A DNA stretch of 36,143 bases from Roseibium sp. MMSF_3544 (GTDB lineage: Bacteria; Pseudomonadota; Alphaproteobacteria; Rhizobiales; Stappiaceae), in contig NZ_JASHKA010000041.1 of assembly GCF_030732845.1 (NCBI RefSeq), positions 1-36,143 on the forward strand, given 5' to 3'. Shown here piece by piece: positions 1 to 7,132 of this stretch (positions within the stretch are counted from its first letter, which is position 1; each line of letters begins with the position of its first letter). A model generated the notes under the pieces. The model searched no databases, was not told the DNA's origin, and saw nothing but the letters and a program-made list of their open reading frames with translations. Made by a program: the position numbers and the translations under genes.

Positions 1-119
1 CATTTGAATCAAATGTAATTCAAAATAAATTTAAGTATAAATTAGATTTTACTTCGGAGTTTTTCGCGAAGTAAAAAGCATTGAGTCATTGTATCGCCAG
101 CCTTGGGGAGGGCGTTACG
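1..119. other. AT-rich leader of the first peptidase gene
   Basis: This upstream region is very AT-rich. It opens with a perfect inverted repeat, CATTTGA / TCAAATG (1-7 and 9-15), which may extend past the window edge. A second inverted repeat with 10-base arms TTTTACTTCG / CGAAGTAAAA (47-56 and 67-76, loop 10) lies just before the gene. The ribosome binding site GGGGAGGG is at 105-112, seven bases before the ATG at 120. The hairpin has no following T-run, so it looks more like a leader structure or operator than a terminator. Confidence 0.5.
31..45. promoter_or_regulatory. Near-consensus CtrA-type half-site pair
   Basis: TTAA (31-34), seven bases, then TTAG (42-45) matches 7 of 8 defined positions of the alphaproteobacterial CtrA consensus TTAA-N7-TTAA. 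It lies 75 bases upstream of the peptidase start. The region is AT-rich, so a chance match is quite possible. It is reported because perfect matches occur near other genes of this window. Confidence 0.25.
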
Positions 120-734
120 ATGAATTTACTTGAAAGACTACTTTTCGCTGCAGCAATCGCGGTCACTGGAGTTGTCACCGGAGCTCCGGCGATGGCTGAT
201 CCCGGACGCTTCATGGAAATGAAGACGGCCACGAAAGCGCCGATCGGCCACAAGCAGTTTTGCCGCGACAACAGCTGGGCTTGCCCGAAAGAGCAGTATC
301 AGCCGGTTGTGGTCAAGCTCAATGAAGCGCGCTGGAACCAGCTGATCGCCATCAATGCGGAGGTCAACCAGCGTATCCGCCCGATGACCGACGAGGATCT
401 CTTCGGCAAGCTTGAGCACTGGTCCTACCCGGTTAACGGATATGGCGACTGCGAGGAGTACGTTCTGGAAAAGCAGCGCATCCTGATCGAAGCCGGCTGG
501 CCGAAAAGTGCTCTGCTCATCACCGTGGCAAAGGATGTCCAGAATTCGGGTCACGCGGTCCTGACGGTCAGAACCGATCACGGCGACATGATCCTCGACA
601 ACCAGATCGAGGCGGTCCTGCCCTGGTACTCGACCCCCTACCGCTACATCAAGCGCCAGTCGGCGCGCTCGCCCGTCAAGTGGACAGGCATTTCCGACAC
701 CCGCGTGACCACTGTCAGCAGCGTGTCCCAATAA
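120..734 (+). CDS. Exported transglutaminase-like cysteine peptidase
   Basis: This 204-residue protein belongs to the bacterial transglutaminase-like cysteine peptidases (BTLCP, PF06035), the family that includes the periplasmic adhesin-releasing protease LapG. A signal peptide covers about residues 1-26, ending APAMA. The likely catalytic triad is C111 in GYGDCEEY, H145 in SGHAVL and D160 in ILDNQ, all in the expected order and spacing. The ATG at 120 is preferred over an upstream TTG because GGGGAGGG lies seven bases before it and the signal peptide begins there. It stands alone, followed by a terminator-like hairpin. Its substrate is not evident. It could act on the same adhesin as the second family member at 31872-32855, but it is 30 kb away and that link is inference. 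Confidence 0.85.
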   Translation: MNLLERLLFAAAIAVTGVVTGAPAMADPGRFMEMKTATKAPIGHKQFCRDNSWACPKEQYQPVVVKLNEARWNQLIAINAEVNQRIRPMTDEDLFGKLEHWSYPVNGYGDCEEYVLEKQRILIEAGWPKSALLITVAKDVQNSGHAVLTVRTDHGDMILDNQIEAVLPWYSTPYRYIKRQSARSPVKWTGISDTRVTTVSSVSQ

Positions 735-823
735 GAATAAGGATAGGGATCGGCTTCTTCGGGAGCCGTCTGGACGATCCGGTCGCGTCCCCACCCTCCC
801 CATCCCTACCACGACCGGATCCA

Positions 824-862
824 GGGAACCGGCCAGCCCCCGCTGACCGGTTCCCGCCTTTT
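824..862 (+). terminator. Rho-independent terminator
   Basis: GGGAACCGGCCAG (824-836) pairs with CTGACCGGTTCCC (843-855), with one mismatch and a six-base loop. The sequence GCCTTTT follows. The hairpin lies 90 bases after the stop of the peptidase gene and before the convergent carbonic anhydrase homologue. Confidence 0.6.
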
Positions 863-889
863 CCCGATCGCTTCAGAATTTGAGCAGTT

Positions 890-1417
890 TCAGGCGTCCG
901 ACAGGCCCGCCTTGTAGCGGCGCCAGTTCCTGACATACCCCTGTGCAGAATTGCGGATGTTGTCCGCTGCCTCATCCGGCAGTGTCCGGATTACCTTGCC
1001 CGGCACACCGACAACGAGAGAATTGTCCGGAATCTCCTTGCCTTCGCCGATCAGCGCATTGGCCCCGACAATACAGTTCGAGCCGATAACGGCACCGTTC
1101 AATACGGTTGCCCCCATCCCGATCAACGAATTGTCCTTGATCGTGCAGCCATGCAGGATCGCGTTGTGTCCGATCGTACAGTCGGCGCCGATCGTGAGCG
1201 GAAAGCCCATATCCGTGTGGAAGACGCAGCCGTCTTGAACATTGGAGCGCGCACCGACAATTACCGGTTCATTGTCGCCTCTCAGAATGGCGCCAAACCA
1301 GACACTCGCCTCATCGTCCAGGCGAATATCGCCGATCAGCGTGGCGTTCGGAGCGATCCAGTAGTCGCCGCTTTCGGGAAAACGCGGCCTGCGGCCGTCA
1401 AGCTGAAAGACAGACAT
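890..1417 (-). CDS. Gamma-class carbonic anhydrase family protein
   Basis: This 175-residue cytoplasmic protein has a left-handed beta-helix built of hexapeptide repeats (about residues 18-140). It carries the three zinc-ligand histidines of the gamma carbonic anhydrase / YrdA-PaaY family: H67 in VFHTD, and H84 and H89 in IGHNAILH. The conserved RGD(N) motif is at 46-49. Members bind zinc as trimers; some hydrate CO2, while others show little activity or act as thioesterases, so the true reaction is open. Length is normal for the family. Six bases separate its stop-to-start interval from the next minus-strand gene, which lies downstream of it only in coordinate sense; the small membrane-protein gene at 1424-1750 is upstream in transcription and probably shares its transcript. 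Confidence 0.88.
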   Translation of the reverse strand: MSVFQLDGRRPRFPESGDYWIAPNATLIGDIRLDDEASVWFGAILRGDNEPVIVGARSNVQDGCVFHTDMGFPLTIGADCTIGHNAILHGCTIKDNSLIGMGATVLNGAVIGSNCIVGANALIGEGKEIPDNSLVVGVPGKVIRTLPDEAADNIRNSAQGYVRNWRRYKAGLSDA

Positions 1418-1423
1418 GGAACC

Positions 1424-1750
1424 TCAACCGTAGCCGGCGACAATGAGCGCGACGTTCATGACCATGATACCGGAACACATGCTCCACATACCCGCAATCG
1501 TGGAAGATGCGAGCAGCCACCCAAGCGGCCGTTTTTCAATCCGGCGGCCCCGAATGGCATTGCGCATGATGATGAAGGGGCCCGCAAATACACATAAGAA
1601 GATTTCGACCATAAAGGACAGAATATTTTCGCCGGAAAAGCTGAATCGCGGCGGTTCCTTTGTGACAAGCTGATAAAGGCTGCCGAGAACTCCCGCGGCT
1701 ACAAAACCTGCGCTCGCTATATATCCAACGAGAAGAAGATCGAAGAACAC
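1424..1750 (-). CDS. Small membrane protein, DUF6949-like
   Basis: This protein of about 108 residues has roughly three hydrophobic segments: residues 4-28, 44-60 and 83-106. A PPRF motif follows the first, and a basic stretch (RGRRIEKRP) follows the second. It resembles small Hyphomicrobiales membrane proteins annotated as DUF6949, from memory only. The GTG at 1750 is chosen because AAGGGG lies about ten bases upstream and the first helix begins immediately. The reading frame stays open to 2239, but the upstream part has no membrane-protein character and overlaps the divergent gene. The carbonic anhydrase homologue starts six bases after its stop, suggesting one transcript. The function is unknown. 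Confidence 0.7.
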   Translation of the reverse strand: MFFDLLLVGYIASAGFVAAGVLGSLYQLVTKEPPRFSFSGENILSFMVEIFLCVFAGPFIIMRNAIRGRRIEKRPLGWLLASSTIAGMWSMCSGIMVMNVALIVAGYG

Positions 1751-1755
1751 GCCCG

Positions 1756-1805
1756 TTAACCCCTTATTAACAACTTCACCGTGAAAGTGATTAACAATTA
1801 CTAAA
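1756..1805. promoter_or_regulatory. Tandem CtrA-type sites
   Basis: TTAA-N7-TTAA is perfect at 1756-1770. A second copy with one mismatch (TTAA-N7-TAAA) is at 1791-1805. The first overlaps the proposed ribosome binding region of the minus-strand gene starting at 1750, an unusual position for an activator. If real, it could repress that gene, or the promoter could lie farther up. Family knowledge: CtrA is the cell-cycle/motility response regulator of alphaproteobacteria. Confidence 0.4.
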
Positions 1806-1895
1806 CGGTCAATTGCAAAGACTGTGCCGGACGGGCAAATGGGCAAAATACTGCACTTCAGGCCGCACAGGTCACACAGCGGGACACCCGCAAGA

Positions 1896-1933
1896 GGAAC
1901 ACTTGTTCCGTTTCGGGACATAGTGTCCCGAAA
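1896..1933. promoter_or_regulatory. Two adjacent operator-like palindromes
   Basis: GGAACA / TGTTCC (arms 1896-1901 and 1904-1909) is followed at once by TTTCGGGACA / TGTCCCGAAA (arms 1911-1920 and 1924-1933, centre TAG). Both have the core GGnACA...TGTnCC, and their centres are about 20 bases apart, nearly two helical turns. They lie between divergent genes, 31 bases before the GTG at 1964. This looks like a paired dimer-binding operator. I cannot name the regulator. Confidence 0.5.
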
Positions 1934-1963
1934 CAGGGCACGCCAGCTAACGGAGGCCTTGAG

Positions 1964-2689
1964 GTGATCCCGGTCTCGCTTCCGGCGCCGAGCAACGCAA
2001 ACCCGCGCCGTTTCAGGCTGCTTGCGATCGCCATGCTCGTCCTCGGAAGCGCCCACATCGCAGAACGCGCGACATATTGGACCGGCACCTGGGACACGCG
2101 CTCCACGTTTTTCCAAAAGAGAGGACCTGTCGACCTGACCATTGGCGGTGCAGACTTCCGGCTGCCGCTTGGATACATCAAATCGCACAGGCAAAGACTT
2201 CAGGCGCAGGACGGCATCAAGCCATTTTCGTCGCTGCACCTTTCAATGACCTGGCCCGGTCTCGCGGTTCCCGGCTCTCAGGGTATTTCAGGTGTTCTCG
2301 GCGCTGGTGGCAGCGAAATCCTGGTTGAGCTTGAACACAGTCCCGGTCGCGAAAACATGCGCGCGCGGCTCGATCCGTTTTACCGCAGGCTGGCACGCGG
2401 AGGCGAAACCAGCGGACCTGGCGGTCTCAAGATACTCACCTTGTCGCCGAGAGGCTCATCCGGCCGGGATCTGATCGTCTACGATCCCTCACAGCGAAAT
2501 GGCTTTATCGCACGCTGCCTCCGGAAAAAAACCGGTAGAGAGGCAACCTGTCACCGGGCAATCGTGCTCGCATCGGGGCTGGCACTCCGGTACCGCTTCG
2601 ACCAGGATTTATTGCATGACTGGCGCCGGATCGACGGAGAAATCATCCAGAAGGTCACAGACTTCCGTCAGGCGGAGCAATCGACGTAA
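1964..2689 (+). CDS. Exported or membrane-anchored protein of unknown function
   Basis: This 241-residue protein is not one I recognise. A hydrophobic segment at about residues 18-33, after several arginines, suggests a signal anchor or uncleaved signal peptide. The rest is soluble and looks periplasmic, with mixed alpha/beta character and many basic residues, including a CLRKKTGREATC stretch near residue 185 whose two cysteines could form a disulfide. The start is GTG at 1964, with CGGAGG (1951-1956) correctly spaced. It is preceded by the paired palindromes at 1896-1933 and followed by a bidirectional terminator, so it is probably a single-gene unit under specific control. No domain or active-site motif could be assigned. 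Confidence 0.7.
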   Translation: MIPVSLPAPSNANPRRFRLLAIAMLVLGSAHIAERATYWTGTWDTRSTFFQKRGPVDLTIGGADFRLPLGYIKSHRQRLQAQDGIKPFSSLHLSMTWPGLAVPGSQGISGVLGAGGSEILVELEHSPGRENMRARLDPFYRRLARGGETSGPGGLKILTLSPRGSSGRDLIVYDPSQRNGFIARCLRKKTGREATCHRAIVLASGLALRYRFDQDLLHDWRRIDGEIIQKVTDFRQAEQST

Positions 2690-2690
2690 A

Positions 2691-2722
2691 AAAGGCGGCC
2701 CCAAACCGGGTAACCGCCCTTT
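2691..2722. terminator. Bidirectional terminator-like hairpin
   Basis: AAAGGCGG (2691-2698) pairs with CCGCCCTTT (2714-2722) with one bulged base. It has A-rich and T-rich flanks and sits between convergent genes ending at 2689 and 2749. It can serve both strands. Confidence 0.6.
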
Positions 2723-2748
2723 CAACGTCACAAAACGTGGCCTGGTCC

Positions 2749-2964
2749 TCAGACTTCGTCCAAATCGATCTCGAGGATAGCCATCTGAAAATTCCAGCTC
2801 AGATCGTCGTCCTCATCATCGCGGAAGATGACCCCGATGAATTCCTCGCCGATATAGACTTCCGCAGAATCGTCTTTACGCGGGCGAGCCCGGACCTGAA
2901 GGCTGGGCAATTCGAACTTCATGCGCAGGTAAGCTTCGATCTTGCGGATTTCATCGGGTTTCAC
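2749..2964 (-). CDS. DUF3126 family protein
   Basis: This 71-residue acidic cytoplasmic protein matches the DUF3126 family of alphaproteobacteria in length and in its pattern: KIEAYLRMKF near the start, an EVYIGEEFIGV strand region, and an acidic DDEDDDLSWNFQMAILEIDL end. The function of the family is unknown. It lies on the same strand as cysE and 118 bases downstream of it, so it may be cotranscribed. Confidence 0.8.
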   Translation of the reverse strand: MKPDEIRKIEAYLRMKFELPSLQVRARPRKDDSAEVYIGEEFIGVIFRDDEDDDLSWNFQMAILEIDLDEV

Positions 2965-3082
2965 GGCGCACTCCTTATCAATGACGACTGCTATTTAGTC
3001 GCGTGGACCGTATAAGACCAGTCCTAAATGCCAAACCCTTTCCGCAAACTTTCCCCCGCTTCCTTGTCCGGCAGATTAAAGC

Positions 3083-3904
3083 TCAGTCATCACCCAATAG
3101 CTGGTTCATGCTGCGCGCCGGTTCCGGGCATCCCGCCTTGCCGACAATCCTGGCAGGAACCCCAGCAACGGTCGTATTTTCCGGAACATCGGCAAGGACG
3201 ACCGATCCAGCCGCTATCCGTGAGCAATGGCCGATTTCCAGATTGCCGAGGATCTTGGCTCCGGCGCCGATCAGAACACCGTGGCGGATCTTGGGATGAC
3301 GGTCGCCGTCTTCCTTGCCAGTGCCACCGAGCGTGACACCCTGAAGGATCGAAACGTCATCGCCGATCGATGCCGTGCCGCCCACGACGATACCTGTGCC
3401 ATGGTCGATAAATATGCCGCGCCCGACAGGAACGGCCGGGTGGATATCAATCTGGAAGACCTCAGACGCCCTGCTCTGCAGATAAAGCGCAAAATCCTTG
3501 CGCCCCCGTCGCCACAGCCAATTGGCAAGGCGGTGCGTCTGCAGGCCATGGAAACCTTTGAAATAAAGAACCGGTTCCAGGTAACGGAAGCATGCCGGGT
3601 CGCGGTCAAACACGGCAACAATGTCGACGCGGAAGATCTTGGCGAGGTCCGGTTCGTCTGCCAATGCTTCCAGATAAGTCTGGCGGATCAGAGAGGCAGA
3701 AACGATGTCGCGTCCGAGCCGGTCTCCAAGGCGGTGCAAAACCGCTTCTTCCAGGCTGTCGTGATTGAGAACGGTCTCATAGACAAAGGAAGACAAAGCA
3801 GGTTCGGCAGACACCATCTGCTGGGCCTCTTCCCGCAACTGCTGCCAGACCGGGTCGTGGGTTGGAACGCGCTCTACGCCGGGCTTGGTAATCGGTGCCG
3901 ACAT
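3083..3904 (-). CDS. cysE: Serine O-acetyltransferase
   Basis: This 273-residue protein is the first enzyme of cysteine synthesis: serine plus acetyl-CoA gives O-acetylserine. An N-terminal helical domain (about residues 15-150) precedes a left-handed beta-helix of hexapeptide repeats (about 155-245). The active-site segments DIHPAVPVGRG and FIDHGTGIVVGG include the conserved Asp and His, and ILQGVTLGGTGK contributes the acetyl-CoA site. The ATG at 3904 is chosen over one six codons upstream because AAAAGGAGA (3911-3919) sits just before it. The end (MNQLLGDD) is acidic and hydrophobic; in this family the C-terminus docks into O-acetylserine sulfhydrylase, although the typical terminal Ile is not present. 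Confidence 0.93.
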   Translation of the reverse strand: MSAPITKPGVERVPTHDPVWQQLREEAQQMVSAEPALSSFVYETVLNHDSLEEAVLHRLGDRLGRDIVSASLIRQTYLEALADEPDLAKIFRVDIVAVFDRDPACFRYLEPVLYFKGFHGLQTHRLANWLWRRGRKDFALYLQSRASEVFQIDIHPAVPVGRGIFIDHGTGIVVGGTASIGDDVSILQGVTLGGTGKEDGDRHPKIRHGVLIGAGAKILGNLEIGHCSRIAAGSVVLADVPENTTVAGVPARIVGKAGCPEPARSMNQLLGDD

Positions 3905-3981
3905 GGGCTGTCTCCTTTTCAAGCCGCCAAAAAGTTAGCCCTAAGATAGGACTGTCGTCTGATTTTCCAAAATGAAACTTG

Positions 3982-4032
3982 CTGATATCAGATATGAAGC
4001 CTCTTTATGAAATCTAAAAACACTTAGATTTC
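3982..4032. promoter_or_regulatory. Palindromes between cysE and the enoyl-CoA hydratase gene
   Basis: There is a 10-base perfect palindrome, CTGATATCAG, at 3982-3991. A 9-base inverted repeat, GAAATCTAA / TTAGATTTC (4009-4017 and 4024-4032, spacer six), ends 41 bases before the ATG at 4074. Position and symmetry fit an operator for the plus-strand gene. The binding protein is unknown. Confidence 0.4.
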
Positions 4033-4073
4033 CAGCGGTGTGTGGCCTATCGATCAAGTTTTGAGGACCAATC

Positions 4074-4886
4074 ATGCAAGATGCCGGTGACAAGGATACG
4101 ACCACGGACAACCCGCTCCTGAACGTGCGCGGCCGGATCGCTGAGATCCTGCTGAATGCGCCGGAGCGCAAAAATGCACTGTCCCGCGCCGCCTGGGAAC
4201 GCATTCCCGCGTTGATCGATCAAATAAATGCTCTGCCGGATGTTCGAATTTGTGTGGTCAAAGGCGCGGGCAGCACATGCTTTTGCGCAGGCGCGGATAT
4301 CGCCGAATTCGAGGCAACCCGTTCCACACCTGAAGCTGCAATGCACTATGACGCCATAAATGTTGCCGCCTTCAAGGCCCTCAAATCCTTCCCGGGGCCC
4401 GTCATCGCCGCAATTGAAGGCCCCTGCCTCGGCGGCGGTCTCGGTGTTGCCCTTGCCTGTGACTTGCGCATTGCCTCAAAGACAGCCTTCTTCGGAATTC
4501 CGGCAGCAAAACTTGGACTGGCCTATCCGCCGGATGCGCTGACCGATCTTTTGGAGGCAGTCTCGCCGTCCGACGCCAAGCGCATCCTGTTCACCGGGGA
4601 CCGGTTCTCCGCAGATGCAGCTTTTCAAATGGGCTTGATTAACGAAATCGTGGAACCGGACGGCCTGGAGGCTCGTATCGAGGCACTCTGTTCAACGATC
4701 AGCACGAACGCACCGCTTTCGATCAGGGCCGCAAAACAGGCCGTGAACCATCTCTCCCAATCATCTGCTGCCGGAGACCTGGAACGCCATCGCGCGGACG
4801 CCGAACGCTGCATCGAAAGTGCCGACTACAAAGAAGGCTGTCGCGCGTTTTTGGAAAAAAGGCGGCCAGAATTCTCTGGCTATTGA
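4074..4886 (+). CDS. Enoyl-CoA hydratase/isomerase family protein, atypical active site
   Basis: This 270-residue crotonase-fold protein has the usual acyl-CoA binding and oxyanion-hole elements: CFCAGADIAEF near residue 65 and EGPCLGGGLGVALACD near 115-130. The two catalytic glutamates of classical enoyl-CoA hydratase (rat E144 after GGGC, and E164 in QPE) correspond to G124 (GGGLG) and A144 (GIPAAK). Simple hydration of crotonyl-CoA is therefore unlikely. Other crotonase-fold reactions (isomerase, hydrolase, decarboxylase, dehalogenase) remain possible. It is convergent with two alpha/beta hydrolases and has an inverted repeat upstream. Length is normal. Confidence 0.85.
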   Translation: MQDAGDKDTTTDNPLLNVRGRIAEILLNAPERKNALSRAAWERIPALIDQINALPDVRICVVKGAGSTCFCAGADIAEFEATRSTPEAAMHYDAINVAAFKALKSFPGPVIAAIEGPCLGGGLGVALACDLRIASKTAFFGIPAAKLGLAYPPDALTDLLEAVSPSDAKRILFTGDRFSADAAFQMGLINEIVEPDGLEARIEALCSTISTNAPLSIRAAKQAVNHLSQSSAAGDLERHRADAERCIESADYKEGCRAFLEKRRPEFSGY

Positions 4887-4947
4887 CCAAGGGTGACTTG
4901 TCTCGCCCGGATTCGATTTCTGAACAAATGCACGCAAACGACTGGAA

Positions 4948-5853
4948 TCAGATCAATTCTTTCGCCATCGCAAGTTCCGCATCTGATTTCAGCTCTACCA
5001 GAAAGTCTTCGACAGCAGATGCAAACACGTCATTCCGGTCGCCGGCAACCATATGCCCTGCGTCCTGAATGTCGGTGAACTTGGCATGAGGCACCTGTTC
5101 CAGGAACTCGTTGACATGATCCATAGACACGAGCTCGGAGTTTCGGCCACGAATGAGAAGGACCGGCAGCGACAGATTGCTGACGGCTGCCAGCAAGTCC
5201 GCCTGCACCTGTTCAGACAGCTTCCTGTCATTGTGCTGGCGTGTCTTCAAAAATGCAGGATCCCAGTGCCAGCGGTAGCGGCCGTCTTCATGAAGCCTGA
5301 GATTCTTGGAAAGGCCCGATAGATCTCTTGGACGCGCACGGTTCGGCAAATAGCGCGAAATCGCATCTGCCGCTTCTTCCACATTCGCAAAGCCTTCCTC
5401 GACCCGATCGCCCATGAAGCCGATGATCTTGCTGACGCCGCCCATATCCATGCGCGGCGTGATGTCCACCAGAACAAGCGCAGACAAACCGCCGGGGCTT
5501 TCCTGTCCTTCTGCAAACATACCGGCAAGCCCGCCGAGAGACGCACCAACAACAACCGGCTTTGCCCTGTGCAGCGCCACGATCTGCCGCGTCACCGCCA
5601 CAAGGTCCCTCCCGAAATCATGGAAGGTATAATTTTCGGATGAAACCCAATCACTTTCACCGTGCCCGCGCTGGTCCAGCGAATAGACCGGATGCCCAAG
5701 GTCAGCGATCCTTGCGGCCGCCGCATCCCAGGAATGCCGCGTTTGTCCACCGCCATGCAGCATGAGCACCGGCTGACTGCCCTCTCCATACCGGTCGGCG
5801 ATCAGCCTGTTCTTTTCAGCGCCCTGAAATTCAACGCGTTTCGGCCCCATCAT
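4948..5853 (-). CDS. Alpha/beta hydrolase
   Basis: This soluble alpha/beta-hydrolase-fold protein has about 301 residues. Visible elements are the oxyanion-hole strand LMLHGGGQTRHSW, the DQRGHGES loop, the nucleophile elbow GASLGG and the late histidine in DAGHMVAGD. A variable cap lies at about residues 130-230. It resembles general esterase / haloperoxidase-like or epoxide-hydrolase-like members; the substrate cannot be told. Two adjacent ATGs (5853 and 5850) follow GAGG; the second has better spacing, and an upstream in-frame start at 5886 lacks a good site. It lies 56 bases downstream of a second alpha/beta hydrolase on the same strand, probably as an operon. Confidence 0.85.
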   Translation of the reverse strand: MMGPKRVEFQGAEKNRLIADRYGEGSQPVLMLHGGGQTRHSWDAAAARIADLGHPVYSLDQRGHGESDWVSSENYTFHDFGRDLVAVTRQIVALHRAKPVVVGASLGGLAGMFAEGQESPGGLSALVLVDITPRMDMGGVSKIIGFMGDRVEEGFANVEEAADAISRYLPNRARPRDLSGLSKNLRLHEDGRYRWHWDPAFLKTRQHNDRKLSEQVQADLLAAVSNLSLPVLLIRGRNSELVSMDHVNEFLEQVPHAKFTDIQDAGHMVAGDRNDVFASAVEDFLVELKSDAELAMAKELI

Positions 5854-5909
5854 TTCCTCGTCATTGCTTCGTCGCACCGGTCGCACATGTGTTGGCGACC
5901 GGGTTCGCG

Positions 5910-6665
5910 TCAGGCATCGATATTGTTCAAAAACGCCAGAACACCTTGCTTGTGAACTTTGTCGCCCACGGCGACCATATGATCGCGCCCGGGTATTTCG
6001 AGGACTTCGGCATGCGGGATCAGATCTGCGAGTTTGTGCGGTGAGCCCGCTATGTCGTCCTTTGTCCCCACCGCAACGAGCACGGGCCTGTCGATCCGAG
6101 CCACGTCTTCTTCGCTGATTTTCTGCCTGGATGACCGCATACAGGCGGCAAGCGCCAGTCTGTCCGAACCCGTTTGATCCGCAAACGCCCGGAAAGCCCT
6201 GCCATTGCGGTCCTTGATGTCCTGGATCCGGTCGGTTTCCAAAGCAGCCGCGATGGGTTCAGGGTCGCCGACACCGGCAACCATGCCGTAGCCGAGGCCG
6301 CTGAAAATGGCCCGTTTGACGCGGTCCGGGTGATTGAGCGTCACAAATGCCGAGATACGCGCTCCCATCGAGTAGCCCATGACGTCCGCGCGCTCGATTT
6401 CCAAGTAATCCAGAAGACCTCTGGCATCCTCTGCCATGAGCGGCGCGCCATAGGCTGCCGGATCATAGAGTTTCTCGCTCTCGCCATGTCCGCGATTGTC
6501 GAGCGCAATCACGCGGCGGCCATCCTTAACCAGAAGGTCAATCCAACCAGGATACTGCCAGTTCACCTGCTTATTCGAGGCAAATCCGTGTATGAGCAGG
6601 ATCGGATCCCCCTCGCCTTCATCGAGATAGGAAATCCCGACACCGTTAATGTCCACATACGGCAT
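5910..6665 (-). CDS. Alpha/beta hydrolase
   Basis: This 251-residue protein has a complete alpha/beta-hydrolase signature: LLIHGFASNKQ (oxyanion region), DNRGHGES, nucleophile elbow GYSMGA (Ser), acid residue in GTKDDIAG and histidine in GRDHMVAVG. There is no signal peptide, so it is cytoplasmic. It is the first gene of a probable two-gene unit with the hydrolase at 4948-5853. The two share general fold motifs but differ clearly in sequence and length, so they are not a recent duplication. A motif resembling fatty-acid/branched-chain degradation operators lies just upstream (6680-6695). The substrate is unknown. Confidence 0.86.
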   Translation of the reverse strand: MPYVDINGVGISYLDEGEGDPILLIHGFASNKQVNWQYPGWIDLLVKDGRRVIALDNRGHGESEKLYDPAAYGAPLMAEDARGLLDYLEIERADVMGYSMGARISAFVTLNHPDRVKRAIFSGLGYGMVAGVGDPEPIAAALETDRIQDIKDRNGRAFRAFADQTGSDRLALAACMRSSRQKISEEDVARIDRPVLVAVGTKDDIAGSPHKLADLIPHAEVLEIPGRDHMVAVGDKVHKQGVLAFLNNIDA

Positions 6666-6679
6666 GAAATGAATTGACC

Positions 6680-6695
6680 CTTACGTAAACGGAAA
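6680..6695. promoter_or_regulatory. Possible LiuR-like operator
   Basis: CTTACGTAAACGGAAA at 6680-6695 contains the palindrome TTACGTAA. It resembles, from memory, motifs of the TTTACGTAAACG type reported for MerR-family regulators of branched-chain and fatty-acid degradation in proteobacteria. It sits 15 bases before the hydrolase ATG at 6665. The match is suggestive only. Confidence 0.25.
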
Positions 6696-6872
6696 ACAAA
6701 CCGATTTCTACATTACGGGGATTGCCCTTGCTTGGCAAAGGAGAAAACGAACCCCTGAACGAATTGCCGAATGCGGCGCTAAGGCCCCTACCTTTTCCGC
6801 TCACAAATGGATATGGTCGCCAAAATTTGGTATCGGGAGTCGGTCCCGGCGAGTCTTAAAAGGAATGTGACA

Positions 6873-7118
6873 ATGGCGGATCAGGTCGTCCCGCATTTTC
6901 AGAACACCAGCGGACACGATTCAGTCGCAATCGGCTCACGCAAGTTCATGTGCATCGGCGCACGGCCGCCGTTTGATCATCCGCACATCTTTCTGGACAT
7001 GGGGAGCGAAAACGAAATCGTCTGCCCCTACTGCTCTACGCTCTACAAATTCGATCCAACGCTCAAGGCCGACGAGTCGTCGCCGAACGACTGCAACTGG
7101 ACACCTGAAGCCGCCTGA
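6873..7118 (+). CDS. Zinc-finger domain-containing protein (zf-CHCC type)
   Basis: This 81-residue protein has the zinc-binding pattern of the CHCC family related to the NDUFS6 / 13-kDa subunit of respiratory complex I. The candidate ligands are C in KFMCIG, H in FDHPHIFLD and the pair in CPYCSTLY. The ATG at 6873 is preferred because AAAAGGA (about 6857-6863) is well spaced and because homologues, as I recall them, start near this point. In alphaproteobacteria this small protein is usually encoded alone or beside metabolic genes. Here the FAD monooxygenase starts 14 bases after its stop, so the two are probably cotranscribed. A role in complex I assembly is known for the mitochondrial relative and only inferred here. 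Confidence 0.83.
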   Translation: MADQVVPHFQNTSGHDSVAIGSRKFMCIGARPPFDHPHIFLDMGSENEIVCPYCSTLYKFDPTLKADESSPNDCNWTPEAA

Positions 7119-7132
7119 GTGAGGGCGGCGCC

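Noticed and set aside
1751..2239. Upstream extension of the small membrane-protein frame
   Set aside because: It overlaps the divergent gene and operator-like palindromes and has no membrane-protein character; the GTG at 1750 has a fitting ribosome binding site.
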